Shown here: positions 53,915-62,108 of the stretch, one piece after another
Layout: each line of letters opens with the position of its first letter
How positions within the stretch are numbered: position 1 is the stretch's first letter
Translations under genes and position numbers: made by a program
From: Brevibacillus massiliensis
Lineage (GTDB): Bacteria; Bacillota; Bacilli; Brevibacillales; Brevibacillaceae
Direction: 5' to 3'
Length of the DNA: 64,000 bases
NCBI RefSeq assembly: GCF_000311785.1
Contig: NZ_HE978545.1
Coordinates: 148,021-212,020, forward strand
Notes under the pieces: generated by a model
Told to the model about the DNA's origin: nothing
Seen by the model: the letters and a program-made list of their open reading frames with translations, nothing else
Databases searched by the model: none

Positions 53915-55030
53915 ATGAGTCAGTTTCTGGAAAAAGAAGAGCATTTCATGAAGGCGGTCGCTCTTTATGGTCTCGCCCGCCTGGCCGGCGAGCGAACGCT
54001 GTACGCGCTGTACTACGTGCTCAAGGGCAGAAAAGCAAACCAAACCATTCAAGATGTCCACCTTTTTGGGCTGCATTCCTATTATCGGCTTTTTCCCGAT
54101 CTTTTGAGAGAGCGTTGGACGGAAATTCTGTCTTTTTTCCTCGCGGAGAAATGGATAGCGGAAACGACCTTGTCCGCACACACTCCGAAAAAGACATACA
54201 GCCTGACAGAACGCGGCCGGCAGGCATTGGCAGAAGCCATAGCATGCTACGAGCTGGACAAGTGGCTCGGTTTTGATGCGGAGCTTGCCGATTGGGACCA
54301 GCTCGAATCTTTCTGGTATAAGCTTCATCTGATCGTGCAAACGACCTCCCATCTGCTGCGGGGAAAATTGGATTTTTACCCGGTTGTACAGAAAAGGCAG
54401 GTGCAAAAGTGGGTCAGACGGCAGCTCCAGACACCTCAGCAGCGTCAGTTGTGGATGGAAGGCTTGTACAGGGAGCTGCACGCGACCCTGGGGGAGTTTC
54501 CAAGCGAACTGCAGCGCTTGATCGTGAGCCAGTTTTCCGGGATGGGACAAGCCGGGCTGACACTGGAACAGATCGCTCACAAAGAGCAGGAGGCTCTCTC
54601 GTTCATTCGGCTGAAGCAGAGGTACGCATTGACCTGTCTTTACCTGAAAGCACTGCGCGGAAGGCCTGGGGAGACATCACTGCTGGCGTCGTTGTGCGAA
54701 GAGCAGGCAGCCGCGAGCGAACGGATGACGCAAAGCGCCAGAGAGACGTTGCGGCTGCTCAGGTGCGGTATCTCACCGGAAGAGATAGCGGGGCTGCGAG
54801 GGTTGAAGGTTGCCACCGTCGAGGACCATCTCGTGGAGATCGCTCTGCATCAGAGAGAATGGGACCCTTCCCGCTATCTCAGCGCCGCCGAGCAGGCGAG
54901 GATCATCGAGGCGAGCCGAGCTCTAGGCACACGCCGATTGCGGGCCATCAAGGATTACCTCGGCCCTGAATACAGTTATCTGAAAATTCGCCTGGCACTG
55001 GCCAAAAAGGAGGGGGCTTCATGGGGGTGA
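53915..55030 (+). CDS. ypbB: YpbB-like protein with C-terminal helix-turn-helix
   Basis: 371 residues. N-terminal part 'GERTLYALYYVLKGRKANQT' and C-terminal HTH region ('LLRCGISPEEIAGLRGLKVA') as in Bacillus YpbB, which is encoded before recQ. The C-terminal module resembles the helicase-associated HTH of RecQ-type proteins, so it may assist the RecQ encoded next (10-bp overlap). Function not established. AAAGGAG precedes the ATG. Confidence 0.82.
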   Translation: MSQFLEKEEHFMKAVALYGLARLAGERTLYALYYVLKGRKANQTIQDVHLFGLHSYYRLFPDLLRERWTEILSFFLAEKWIAETTLSAHTPKKTYSLTERGRQALAEAIACYELDKWLGFDAELADWDQLESFWYKLHLIVQTTSHLLRGKLDFYPVVQKRQVQKWVRRQLQTPQQRQLWMEGLYRELHATLGEFPSELQRLIVSQFSGMGQAGLTLEQIAHKEQEALSFIRLKQRYALTCLYLKALRGRPGETSLLASLCEEQAAASERMTQSARETLRLLRCGISPEEIAGLRGLKVATVEDHLVEIALHQREWDPSRYLSAAEQARIIEASRALGTRRLRAIKDYLGPEYSYLKIRLALAKKEGASWG

Positions 55031-56619
55031 ACCGCGAGCAGGTCATGCGGGCCTTGCAGTCTTTTTTTGGCTACAGCGGCTTTCGGCCCGGGCAGGGGGA
55101 GCTGGTTGATCGGGTCATGCAGAAGCGAAATGCGCTGGGGATCCTGCCGACAGGCGGAGGGAAGTCCATTACATATCAACTGCCGTCACTGCTGTTTCCT
55201 TTTCTTACCATAGTCGTCACTCCGCTCATCTCCCTGATGATCGATCAAGTACAGCAGCTTCGCCAAAAAGGAAGGCGGGATGTCGCTTACGTGAACAGCT
55301 CGCTCTCTGCCATGGAGATGAGGGAAACGCTCCGTGAAATACGCGAGGGCCGGTACCGACTCGTCTATATCTCGCCGGAAAAGCTGCAGCAGCCGGCTAT
55401 TCTGCAGCTGCTTGGCAGGAGAAAAGTCTCCTTGGTGGCCATCGATGAAGCGCACTGCATCTCCCAGTGGGGGCATGACTTTCGCACTGACTACCTGCGC
55501 CTGCCGGATGTGGTCGAGATGCTGGGCTCGCCTCCCGTTCTCGCCTTGACCGCGACGGCCACCGCTGCCGTGCGGGAGGAAATCTGCCGCTTGTTTCGAA
55601 TTGAACAAGAGGATGTGGTCGTCCAACCGCTCAATCGAAGCAATATTGCTTATGACATCAAACCGGTGGCGAGCGAAGCGGAAAAGCTGCAGGAGATGGT
55701 CGGAATGCTCCGGCAGCTGGCGGGACAAGGCATTGTCTACTGCGCTACCCGGCAAGCCGTGGAACGCCTGGTAACAGCCTGCAAGCAAGCCGGGCTGGAG
55801 AGTGTTCACGGGTATCACGGGGGGATGTCGGCGATGGAGCGGGTACAGCTGCAGGAGCAGTTCCTGCTGCATCAACTCGACGTCATGATTGCCACCAACG
55901 CGTTTGGCATGGGGATCGACAAACCGGATATTCGCTTTGTCCTTCACTACCATTTTCCTGCCAGCATCGAGGCGTACGTGCAGGAGGTGGGGCGGATCGG
56001 CCGGGATGGGGAACGCGGGTACGCTTGCCTGTTTTACCTGCCGGAGGACGCCCTGATTCACCAGCACCTGGTTCAAAACGAGTGCCCGACCGAAGCGGAG
56101 GTAGGCTGGTTCCTGCAGCAACTGCAGCAGATCCGGCCAGATGGTCCCGAAAAGTTGGTCCAGCTTTCCCAAAGCGAACTGCAAACCGCTTTTGGAGGCA
56201 GCGAAAATTTGTCCCGCGCCCTGCTGTTTTACGCGGAGAGAAGCGGGTTGATCGGCCAGCTCGCGCAGACGCGGGAAGGGTATCAGTTCGCCCTTGCCGA
56301 CGGCGATTGGACGCGGGCACAGAGCCGGATTTCCCGGCAATTTCAACGGACGGCCGGGCAAAAGAGGCAAAAACTTCAGGAGATCACCGCCTGGATCGAA
56401 GGGACCGCTTGTCTGCGGACGGGCTTGAGTGCTTACTTCGGGGAGCAGGAGGCCAGCTCGTCGGTAGAGAACTGCTGCTGCCGCTGCGGACTGAATCCAG
56501 GCGAATTTTTCACGGACGGCAAAAAGCCGCAAAAAGCGGAACAAGAAGCATGGGATTTGACGAGGGCACTGCGGCGTCTGCTGCCGGAGTTGGAATGCGG
56601 TAGGGAGGCTTCGAGTTGA
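55021..56619 (+). CDS. recQ: RecQ family ATP-dependent DNA helicase
   Basis: 532 residues. Motif 0/I 'FGYSGFRPGQGELVDRVM' and 'LPTGGGKSITYQLP', DEAH box 'AIDEAHCISQWGHDFR', motif III 'LALTATAT', motif VI 'QEVGRIGRDG', and a C-terminal zinc site 'ENCCCRCGL'. No HRDC domain follows, as in Bacillus RecS-type short RecQ. Unwinds DNA 3'-5' in repair. ATG 55021 has AAGGAGGGGG upstream. Confidence 0.94.
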   Translation: MGVNREQVMRALQSFFGYSGFRPGQGELVDRVMQKRNALGILPTGGGKSITYQLPSLLFPFLTIVVTPLISLMIDQVQQLRQKGRRDVAYVNSSLSAMEMRETLREIREGRYRLVYISPEKLQQPAILQLLGRRKVSLVAIDEAHCISQWGHDFRTDYLRLPDVVEMLGSPPVLALTATATAAVREEICRLFRIEQEDVVVQPLNRSNIAYDIKPVASEAEKLQEMVGMLRQLAGQGIVYCATRQAVERLVTACKQAGLESVHGYHGGMSAMERVQLQEQFLLHQLDVMIATNAFGMGIDKPDIRFVLHYHFPASIEAYVQEVGRIGRDGERGYACLFYLPEDALIHQHLVQNECPTEAEVGWFLQQLQQIRPDGPEKLVQLSQSELQTAFGGSENLSRALLFYAERSGLIGQLAQTREGYQFALADGDWTRAQSRISRQFQRTAGQKRQKLQEITAWIEGTACLRTGLSAYFGEQEASSSVENCCCRCGLNPGEFFTDGKKPQKAEQEAWDLTRALRRLLPELECGREASS

Positions 56620-57191
56620 CAGATCAACTGAAAGAACTGGATCGGCAGACACTGTATTTGAACCTTCTGCTGACGCAGGGGATCTTGCTCTGTGCGGGGA
56701 TCATCCTGAGCCTGTTCGTTCACGGAGGGCAGGGAAGCTGGCTGCTCTTCCGATTTCCCGGGTGGAAGGCGATGACTTTTGCAGTTGGCGCCGCTGCGGC
56801 CATCGCAGCGCTCAGTTTGCTTCTGGAGCAGATCTTGCCCAAACGATGGCTGGACGACGGGGAGCTTAACCGGCGCATTTTTCACGGGCTTTCCCTTTGG
56901 CGGACGGCACTCTTGTGCGGGGTGGTGGGACTGAGTGAAGAATGGCTGTTTCGCGGCGTCATCCAGCCGCTGGCGGGCAATCTCTTGACGAGTCTGGCCT
57001 TTACGCTGATTCACTTTCGCTATCTGCGCAAGCCTTTTCTGTCAGTCACAGTATTTTTGATGAGCCTGGTCTTGGGGTGGCTGTTTCAATCCGCCCAGAG
57101 TCTCTTGGTTCCGATCACGGCGCACAGTCTGTTTGATTTTTTTATGGCCCTTTCCATCCAGTACAGGCCGTCGCGGGAGGGCGACGGGTAG
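56616..57191 (+). CDS. ypbD: CPBP family intramembrane metalloprotease
   Basis: 191 residues with about five membrane segments. CPBP/ABI motifs: 'LSEEWLFRGVIQPL' (EExxxR), 'LIHFRYL' (FxxxH type) and 'ITAHSLFDFF'. Equivalent to Bacillus YpbD. TTG 56616 overlaps the recQ stop (TTGA), with GGGAGG upstream. Substrate unknown. Confidence 0.88.
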   Translation: MTDQLKELDRQTLYLNLLLTQGILLCAGIILSLFVHGGQGSWLLFRFPGWKAMTFAVGAAAAIAALSLLLEQILPKRWLDDGELNRRIFHGLSLWRTALLCGVVGLSEEWLFRGVIQPLAGNLLTSLAFTLIHFRYLRKPFLSVTVFLMSLVLGWLFQSAQSLLVPITAHSLFDFFMALSIQYRPSREGDG

Positions 57192-57209
57192 AAAGGAGGC
57201 AGTCAGGAC

Positions 57210-57836
57210 ATGTCGAGCAGTTCAAAGCAGAAAAGCGAGGAATTGGCCGCCGCTTTGCCGGCTGATCGACCGCTACCTTCCCGCAAGCTGCGACATTCGC
57301 GCAAGAGACGCAGCGGACCGCTGGCGAACCATAACCGGCTGGCGCTTTTGATGGGGATATTTGGTGTGCTGATTGCCGGTGCGATCGCTTATGAGATCGT
57401 CCAGGCCAACAAAAACAGACCTGCACTCTCTGTCCAGGCAACAACGGAAATGCCGCAAGAAACCAGTCAGCATGCTCCGGCAGTCCCAAAAGAAAATGAG
57501 GGGGAAAACGAGCATCCGGACAGCCAGTCCAAAGCGACAGCCGAAAGCCCCGCAGCCCCGCATCCGACAGGGACGAGCGGGCCGCCTCTGCCCAAGGAGC
57601 AGCTTTCCCCGACAGATGCCGGGCCGGCAGCGGCCGAGCCTGTCCGGTCCAAGGAGCAAAAACAGCTGAAGGTAAAACGTCATGTGGTCAAACAGGGGGA
57701 GACGCTGTATCAGCTTTCCCGCCTCTATTACGGGAATCAAACGAGCGTAAAGCGAATCGCCCGATACAACGGGATCAGTCCGGAAGCGAAGCTGACCGTG
57801 GGGCAGGTCATTTCGATCCCCTCGCCTGCCCGCTGA
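57210..57836 (+). CDS. ypbE: membrane-anchored LysM-domain protein
   Basis: 208 residues: basic cytoplasmic N-terminus, membrane helix at about 45-65, a proline/glutamate-rich linker (75-150) and a LysM peptidoglycan-binding domain at the end ('HVVKQGETLYQLSRLYYGNQ'...'LTVGQVISIP'). Position after ypbD as in B. subtilis ypbE. AAAGGAGG precedes the ATG. Overlaps the convergent deacetylase gene by 29 bp. Confidence 0.9.
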   Translation: MSSSSKQKSEELAAALPADRPLPSRKLRHSRKRRSGPLANHNRLALLMGIFGVLIAGAIAYEIVQANKNRPALSVQATTEMPQETSQHAPAVPKENEGENEHPDSQSKATAESPAAPHPTGTSGPPLPKEQLSPTDAGPAAAEPVRSKEQKQLKVKRHVVKQGETLYQLSRLYYGNQTSVKRIARYNGISPEAKLTVGQVISIPSPAR

Positions 57837-58632
57837 TTGTTGCCGGTTGGCTTCCTTCAGTCGGCAGGACAAACTGGTATCCGGCGTGTTCCAACCCGGT
57901 GAGGATGTCATCCAGCTCACGGGCGGTCCACATGCGATCGTGAAATAGTATCGTCGCCCCCGGATGGATGCTGCCCAGCACCTGCCGTGCAATTCCCCGG
58001 GGTTTTTTGTATACGCGGGCATCCCAATCGGAAGACCCGACAGACCAGTTCAGCGAAACCATCCCCTCCTCCCTGCAGATGTTGTTGGAAACATCGGTGT
58101 AGGCACCGAAGGGCGGGCGAAAGTATCGGGGAGTTTCGCCGGTAAGCTGTCGGATTGCCCGGTTGGTGCTGATGATCTCCTCCCGCTGCCTTTCCGCGGG
58201 CTGCTTGCGCAGGTTTGCGTGCTGCCAGGTATGGTTCCCGATCAGATGGCCGCGCTGTTTTATGTCCCGAAGCAGCGCTGCCTTCTTCGGCTTGAAGGTG
58301 ATCGTCCCGTCCTGATTCTTGGAGGCAAGCTGGCTTCCGTTGACAAACCAGATCGCTTTTGCCTGATGGCGCTCGAGCACCTCCAGCAGCTGCCTGGACG
58401 ACTCGCCGGAAGGGCCATCGTCGATGGTGAGCAGGGCGATTTTTTTATGGCTGCCCTCAGGGCTGACGATCCGGTAATCATCCATCCGGATCCTGTAGCG
58501 CGGGACTTTCTGGGCAAATGGGGCATCAGGCTTTTGCATCTCCCGGGCATGGATGGGGCGTACTTCTAAATGGGCAGGATAAGAGCAAAGGCAGGCAATC
58601 GTGAGAACAGCGGTCAGGATGAGCTTCGGCAA
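57808..58632 (-). CDS. polysaccharide deacetylase (NodB domain), exported
   Basis: 274 residues. TTG 58632 is chosen because GGAGG lies 8 nt upstream and it gives a clean signal peptide ('MPKLILTAVLTIACLCSYPA'). NodB motifs: 'LTIDDGPS' (Asp pair), 'GNHTWQHANL' (metal His pair), 'RPPFGAYT', 'LNWSVGSSDW' and 'ATILFHDR'. Likely de-N-acetylates peptidoglycan or another wall polymer. It converges on ypbE with a 29-bp overlap. Confidence 0.88.
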   Translation of the reverse strand: MPKLILTAVLTIACLCSYPAHLEVRPIHAREMQKPDAPFAQKVPRYRIRMDDYRIVSPEGSHKKIALLTIDDGPSGESSRQLLEVLERHQAKAIWFVNGSQLASKNQDGTITFKPKKAALLRDIKQRGHLIGNHTWQHANLRKQPAERQREEIISTNRAIRQLTGETPRYFRPPFGAYTDVSNNICREEGMVSLNWSVGSSDWDARVYKKPRGIARQVLGSIHPGATILFHDRMWTARELDDILTGLEHAGYQFVLPTEGSQPATISGQARGSK

Positions 58633-58972
58633 CGGTCGCACCTCCGTCTTTCGTAGTGGGGCATGTATTTTTAAGTCTTTGCGGGCAGGCATTTTCCCAT
58701 GTAAAATCCCTTTCCCGGGAAAGCGCAGAAAATGACATCGTCCTACAAAGAAGTCGCGATCAAGGGGCGGAAAATCGAGTCGTTTTTCCAAACTTCGATT
58801 CCCGGTCGGGTGCTATTTTCTTGTCCCAAAGTGTGGTATGATATAGGGACACACATATTGATGCTGCGCTAGCACTGCTTATGCCATTTTCGATGGTTGG
58901 AGGATAGCGGAGCACCATTACAGGCTGTGATTCATAACCTGTAATACGACTGGATGGCGAGGAGGGACAGTC
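58633..58972 (+). promoter_or_regulatory. intergenic region with a likely extended -10 promoter and a hairpin
   Basis: 340 bp without a gene. TGGTATGAT (58834-58842) is an extended -10 box with no good -35. ATTACAGG (58917-58924) pairs with CCTGTAAT (58938-58945); no T-run follows, so it is a leader structure rather than a terminator. Leftward reading frames here continue the deacetylase frame upstream but have no start signal. Confidence 0.4.
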
Positions 58973-59569
58973 ATGCGTGTAGAGCGCCTTGGCCAAGACA
59001 AGATACGCATCTTTTTAACGTTTGATGACTTGACGGAACGAGGCATCGAAAAAGAAGATATGTGGCGTGACATTCCGAAAGTACATGAACTGTTCAACGA
59101 CATGATGGAGCAGGCTTACCAAGAACTCGGGTTTGAAGTTTCTGGTCCGGTCGCCGTTGAAGTGTTCGCCTTGCCAGCTCAGGGAATGGTCGTAATCGTC
59201 ACTAAAGGAAAAACGGGGTTTCGACAAGAAAAAGAAGAGGAATACGAAGAAGAAGTCTACGAAATGGAAGTGACACTTGAAGAAAGTGATCTCATCCTTT
59301 ATTCCTTCCGTGACTTTGAACATATGGTAGAAGCTGCCCATCGGATCAATGGTATGCTGACGAATGGGGGGAGCGCCTACTTCTATCAAGGAAAGTATTT
59401 CCTTGTTCTCGAAGAGGTTGATTTGGACCAAGAGCGATATCATAAGCTGATTGCGATCCTCTCTGAATACGGTGAAGCGACACCAACGACTGTTTATGTT
59501 CTCGAAGAGTATGGAAAAGTCGTATTTGCCGAAGATGCCGTTAAGGAAATATGCCGCCACTTCTTATAA
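58973..59569 (+). CDS. adaptor protein of the MecA/YpbH family
   Basis: 198 residues. N-terminal 'MRVERLGQDKIRIFLTFDDL' is the substrate-binding half, an acidic linker follows ('EKEEEYEEEVYEMEVTLEES'), and the C-terminal ClpC-binding domain starts 'LILYSFRDFEHMVEAAHRI'. MecA-type adaptors feed unfolded proteins and ComK to ClpCP. Genomic place before gudB matches B. subtilis ypbH (mecB) rather than mecA. GAGGAGGG precedes the ATG. Confidence 0.9.
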   Translation: MRVERLGQDKIRIFLTFDDLTERGIEKEDMWRDIPKVHELFNDMMEQAYQELGFEVSGPVAVEVFALPAQGMVVIVTKGKTGFRQEKEEEYEEEVYEMEVTLEESDLILYSFRDFEHMVEAAHRINGMLTNGGSAYFYQGKYFLVLEEVDLDQERYHKLIAILSEYGEATPTTVYVLEEYGKVVFAEDAVKEICRHFL

Positions 59570-59612
59570 AAAAGCATCTTTGACTACTTTTCCCGTTTGT
59601 ACCATGCAAACG

Positions 59613-59647
59613 AAAGCACCTGGCAGATTCGTCGCCAGGTGCTTTTT
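59613..59647. terminator. bidirectional terminator between the MecA-family gene and the deacetylase gene
   Basis: AAAGCACCTGGC pairs perfectly with GCCAGGTGCTTT (12 bp) with T-rich tails on both strands; genes converge here. Confidence 0.85.
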
Positions 59648-59665
59648 ACCCTAGTCAAATAAGTC

Positions 59666-60403
59666 TTATATTCCGGCAAACAGATCGGACTCTTTGCCTT
59701 TGGGCTGGTAAGCAGGCAGCCGGTTCCAGGCGAGGATAAAGTAATTCGTACCCCGCACATGACGGTAGTCTCCTTGGGAAATTCCAGGAAAAACCCGTTC
59801 GACAGACAGATGCTGGGTCCGGTGTGCCAATAGGGCTTGCGCCGTTACGTCGACGTATTCCGGAGCGGTGATGAGCGTTGTGATCGCTTCCTCTGGATCC
59901 GTGTGGATCGTACGGACCGGGAACGGCCCCGTCGACGGCAGCGTGCAGTAGTACAGCTTTTTCACCGGGGAATCCGGTGCGAGCTGGCTCACGGCACGGG
60001 TGGTGGCTTGGGAGATGGCGCGGTGGTCAGGATGGCCGGAGATGCCGTGCGGCGCAAAGGTGATGACAACCTGCGGCTGCACTCGTTCTATTTCCGCGAT
60101 AATTTGATCCGCCAACTCGTCTAGCGGCACATCAGACAAGTGTTTGTCCTGGTAATCCAGGATGTCCACCTGGTTGATCCCCAAGATGTTGGCAGCCTCC
60201 CGCAGCTCCCGTTCACGAACGGCCGGCAGCTCTTCTGCCGTGCAGATCGGAGGATCGCCGGCTTTCCCTGCCTGCCCGCGGGTAGCGCAGAGCAAGGCGA
60301 CTGTCGCGTTTTCTTCCCTCGTGTATTTGGCAATCGTGACACCAGAGGTGAAGGTCTCATCGTCGGGATGGGCGAAGACAAACAGGATTCGTTTTTGAGA
60401 CAC
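59666..60403 (-). CDS. LmbE/PIG-L family deacetylase, possibly bacillithiol pathway (BshB-like)
   Basis: 245 residues. Zinc motif 'FVFAHPDDETF' (HPDDE) at the N-terminus and 'APHGISGHPDHRAIS' with the third ligand. LmbE enzymes remove N-acetyl from GlcNAc conjugates; in Bacillus BshB does this in bacillithiol synthesis. Start is GTG 60403 with GAGGAGGGG upstream. The substrate cannot be fixed by sequence here. The 279-bp gap to gudB shows no gene. Confidence 0.82.
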   Translation of the reverse strand: MSQKRILFVFAHPDDETFTSGVTIAKYTREENATVALLCATRGQAGKAGDPPICTAEELPAVRERELREAANILGINQVDILDYQDKHLSDVPLDELADQIIAEIERVQPQVVITFAPHGISGHPDHRAISQATTRAVSQLAPDSPVKKLYYCTLPSTGPFPVRTIHTDPEEAITTLITAPEYVDVTAQALLAHRTQHLSVERVFPGISQGDYRHVRGTNYFILAWNRLPAYQPKGKESDLFAGI

Positions 60404-60682
60404 GTGTGCCCCTCCTCATTGCATTGATCTTTACAAAACAGATTATCGCATATTTCGACGGCGCAGGCGAGGCTGGGACAGGTTGCGAAGCTGTCCGTTT
60501 GAAACGGGATTACATTCTCTGTGACTAAACCCTAGTATTTCGGAAAACCTAAAAAAGACCTGAATTTACATGAGTTTGGGCGCAATTACTAGGTAAGCCG
60601 TTATTTTTAAACTTCTCATCCCTTGAACAAGGGTGTATACTAAACGATGGATTACCGACAACTATTTTGAGGTGGTTAAGAA

Positions 60683-61975
60683 ATGGGGAAGCACGAAGTG
60701 GTAACCGGTGAAACGAAAGAGGCGGTTAAACAGCAGGAGAGCTTGAATTTGCTTACCTCCACGCAAACTGTCATCAAAGAGGCACTCGAAAAATTAGGTT
60801 ACCAGGAGTCAATGTATGAACTGTTAAAAGAGCCGCTTAGGGTCTTGACGGTTCGCATCCCAGTTCGTATGGACAACGGTGAAGTAAAAGTGTTCACCGG
60901 ATACCGCGCACAGCACAACGATGCGGTAGGACCGACAAAGGGCGGGATTCGCTTCCATCCAGACGTTACAGAGGATGAGGTGAAAGCGCTTTCGATTTGG
61001 ATGAGTTTAAAAGCAGGTATCGTTGATCTTCCATATGGTGGAGGGAAAGGCGGAATCATTTGCGATCCGCGCGAGATGTCGTTCCGTGAATTGGAGCGCT
61101 TGAGCCGCGGCTACGTCCGGGCGATCAGCCAGATCGTCGGACCGACCAAAGACATTCCGGCACCAGACGTCTTCACCAATTCGCAAATAATGGCTTGGAT
61201 GTTGGATGAGTACAGCAGCATTCGCGAATTTGATTCACCCGGATTTATTACAGGCAAACCGATTGCCCTCGGCGGTTCCCACGGACGGGAAACGGCGACG
61301 GCCAAAGGGGTTACCATTTGTATCCGGGAAGCGTTGAAGCGCCGCGGCATCGCCCTGGAGGGAGCGCGTGTCATCGTACAGGGCTTCGGCAATGCGGGAA
61401 GCTACCTGTCCAAGTTCATGCACGACGCCGGTGCCAAAGTGGTCGGGATTTCCGATGCGTACGGCGCCCTCTACGATCCGAACGGCCTCGACATCGACTA
61501 TTTGCTGGACCGCCGCGACTCCTTCGGAACGGTGACCAAGCTCTTTACCAACACGATTACGAACAAAGAACTGCTCGAGTCGGAATGCGACATCCTCGTA
61601 CCGGCTGCGATCGAAAACCAGATCACGAAAGAGAACGCACACAATATCAAGGCACAAATCGTCTGCGAAGCGGCCAATGGTCCGACTACGCTGGAGGCGA
61701 CGAAAATTCTCACCGAACGGGGAATTCTGCTGGTGCCTGACGTATTGGCCAGCTCCGGCGGCGTTACGGTTTCCTATTTCGAATGGGTACAGAACAACCA
61801 GGGCTACTACTGGACGGAAGAGGAAATCGAGTCGAAATTGGAACAAGTGCTGGTCAAAGCATTTGAAAATGTCTACAGCACCGCGCAAACCCGCCGCGTA
61901 GACATGCGCCTCGCCGCTTACATGGTCGGCGTCCGCAAAATGGCTGAAGCTTCCCGTTTCCGCGGTTGGGTCTAA
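60683..61975 (+). CDS. gudB: glutamate dehydrogenase
   Basis: 430-residue Glu/Leu/Phe/Val dehydrogenase. Substrate and catalytic lysines are Lys110 ('MSLKAG') and Lys122 ('PYGGGKGGII'); NAD domain 'VIVQGFGNAGSYLSKF'. Oxidises glutamate to 2-oxoglutarate and ammonia. The 9-bp duplication that inactivates GudB of B. subtilis 168 is absent ('DEVKALSIW' holds one VKA), so the enzyme should be active. GAGGTGG precedes ATG 60683. Single gene with its own terminator. Confidence 0.95.
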   Translation: MGKHEVVTGETKEAVKQQESLNLLTSTQTVIKEALEKLGYQESMYELLKEPLRVLTVRIPVRMDNGEVKVFTGYRAQHNDAVGPTKGGIRFHPDVTEDEVKALSIWMSLKAGIVDLPYGGGKGGIICDPREMSFRELERLSRGYVRAISQIVGPTKDIPAPDVFTNSQIMAWMLDEYSSIREFDSPGFITGKPIALGGSHGRETATAKGVTICIREALKRRGIALEGARVIVQGFGNAGSYLSKFMHDAGAKVVGISDAYGALYDPNGLDIDYLLDRRDSFGTVTKLFTNTITNKELLESECDILVPAAIENQITKENAHNIKAQIVCEAANGPTTLEATKILTERGILLVPDVLASSGGVTVSYFEWVQNNQGYYWTEEEIESKLEQVLVKAFENVYSTAQTRRVDMRLAAYMVGVRKMAEASRFRGWV

Positions 61976-61994
61976 TACCACAGCGGTTGATTCG

Positions 61995-62036
61995 ACAGCC
62001 CCTCTTGAGTTTTTTGCTCAAGCGGGGCTGTTTTTG
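61995..62036 (+). terminator. Rho-independent terminator after gudB
   Basis: ACAGCCCC-TC-TTGAG pairs with CTCAA-GC-GGGGCTGT around TTTTTTG, then five T. Confidence 0.9.
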
Positions 62037-62108
62037 GAGGAATTGAGACAATGATCCCGTATTCCTTACAGTGATCTTATTTTTTCCTACTGGTAAGGAG
62101 GAGAAACA

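Noticed and set aside
57808..58791. longer polysaccharide deacetylase starting at 58791
   Set aside because: The upstream codons show no ribosome site and put about 53 extra residues before an otherwise clear signal peptide; TTG 58632 has GGAGG at the right distance.
60974..60994. cryptic gudB duplication as in B. subtilis 168
   Set aside because: Only one VKA codon set is present, so the inactivating 9-bp repeat is absent.
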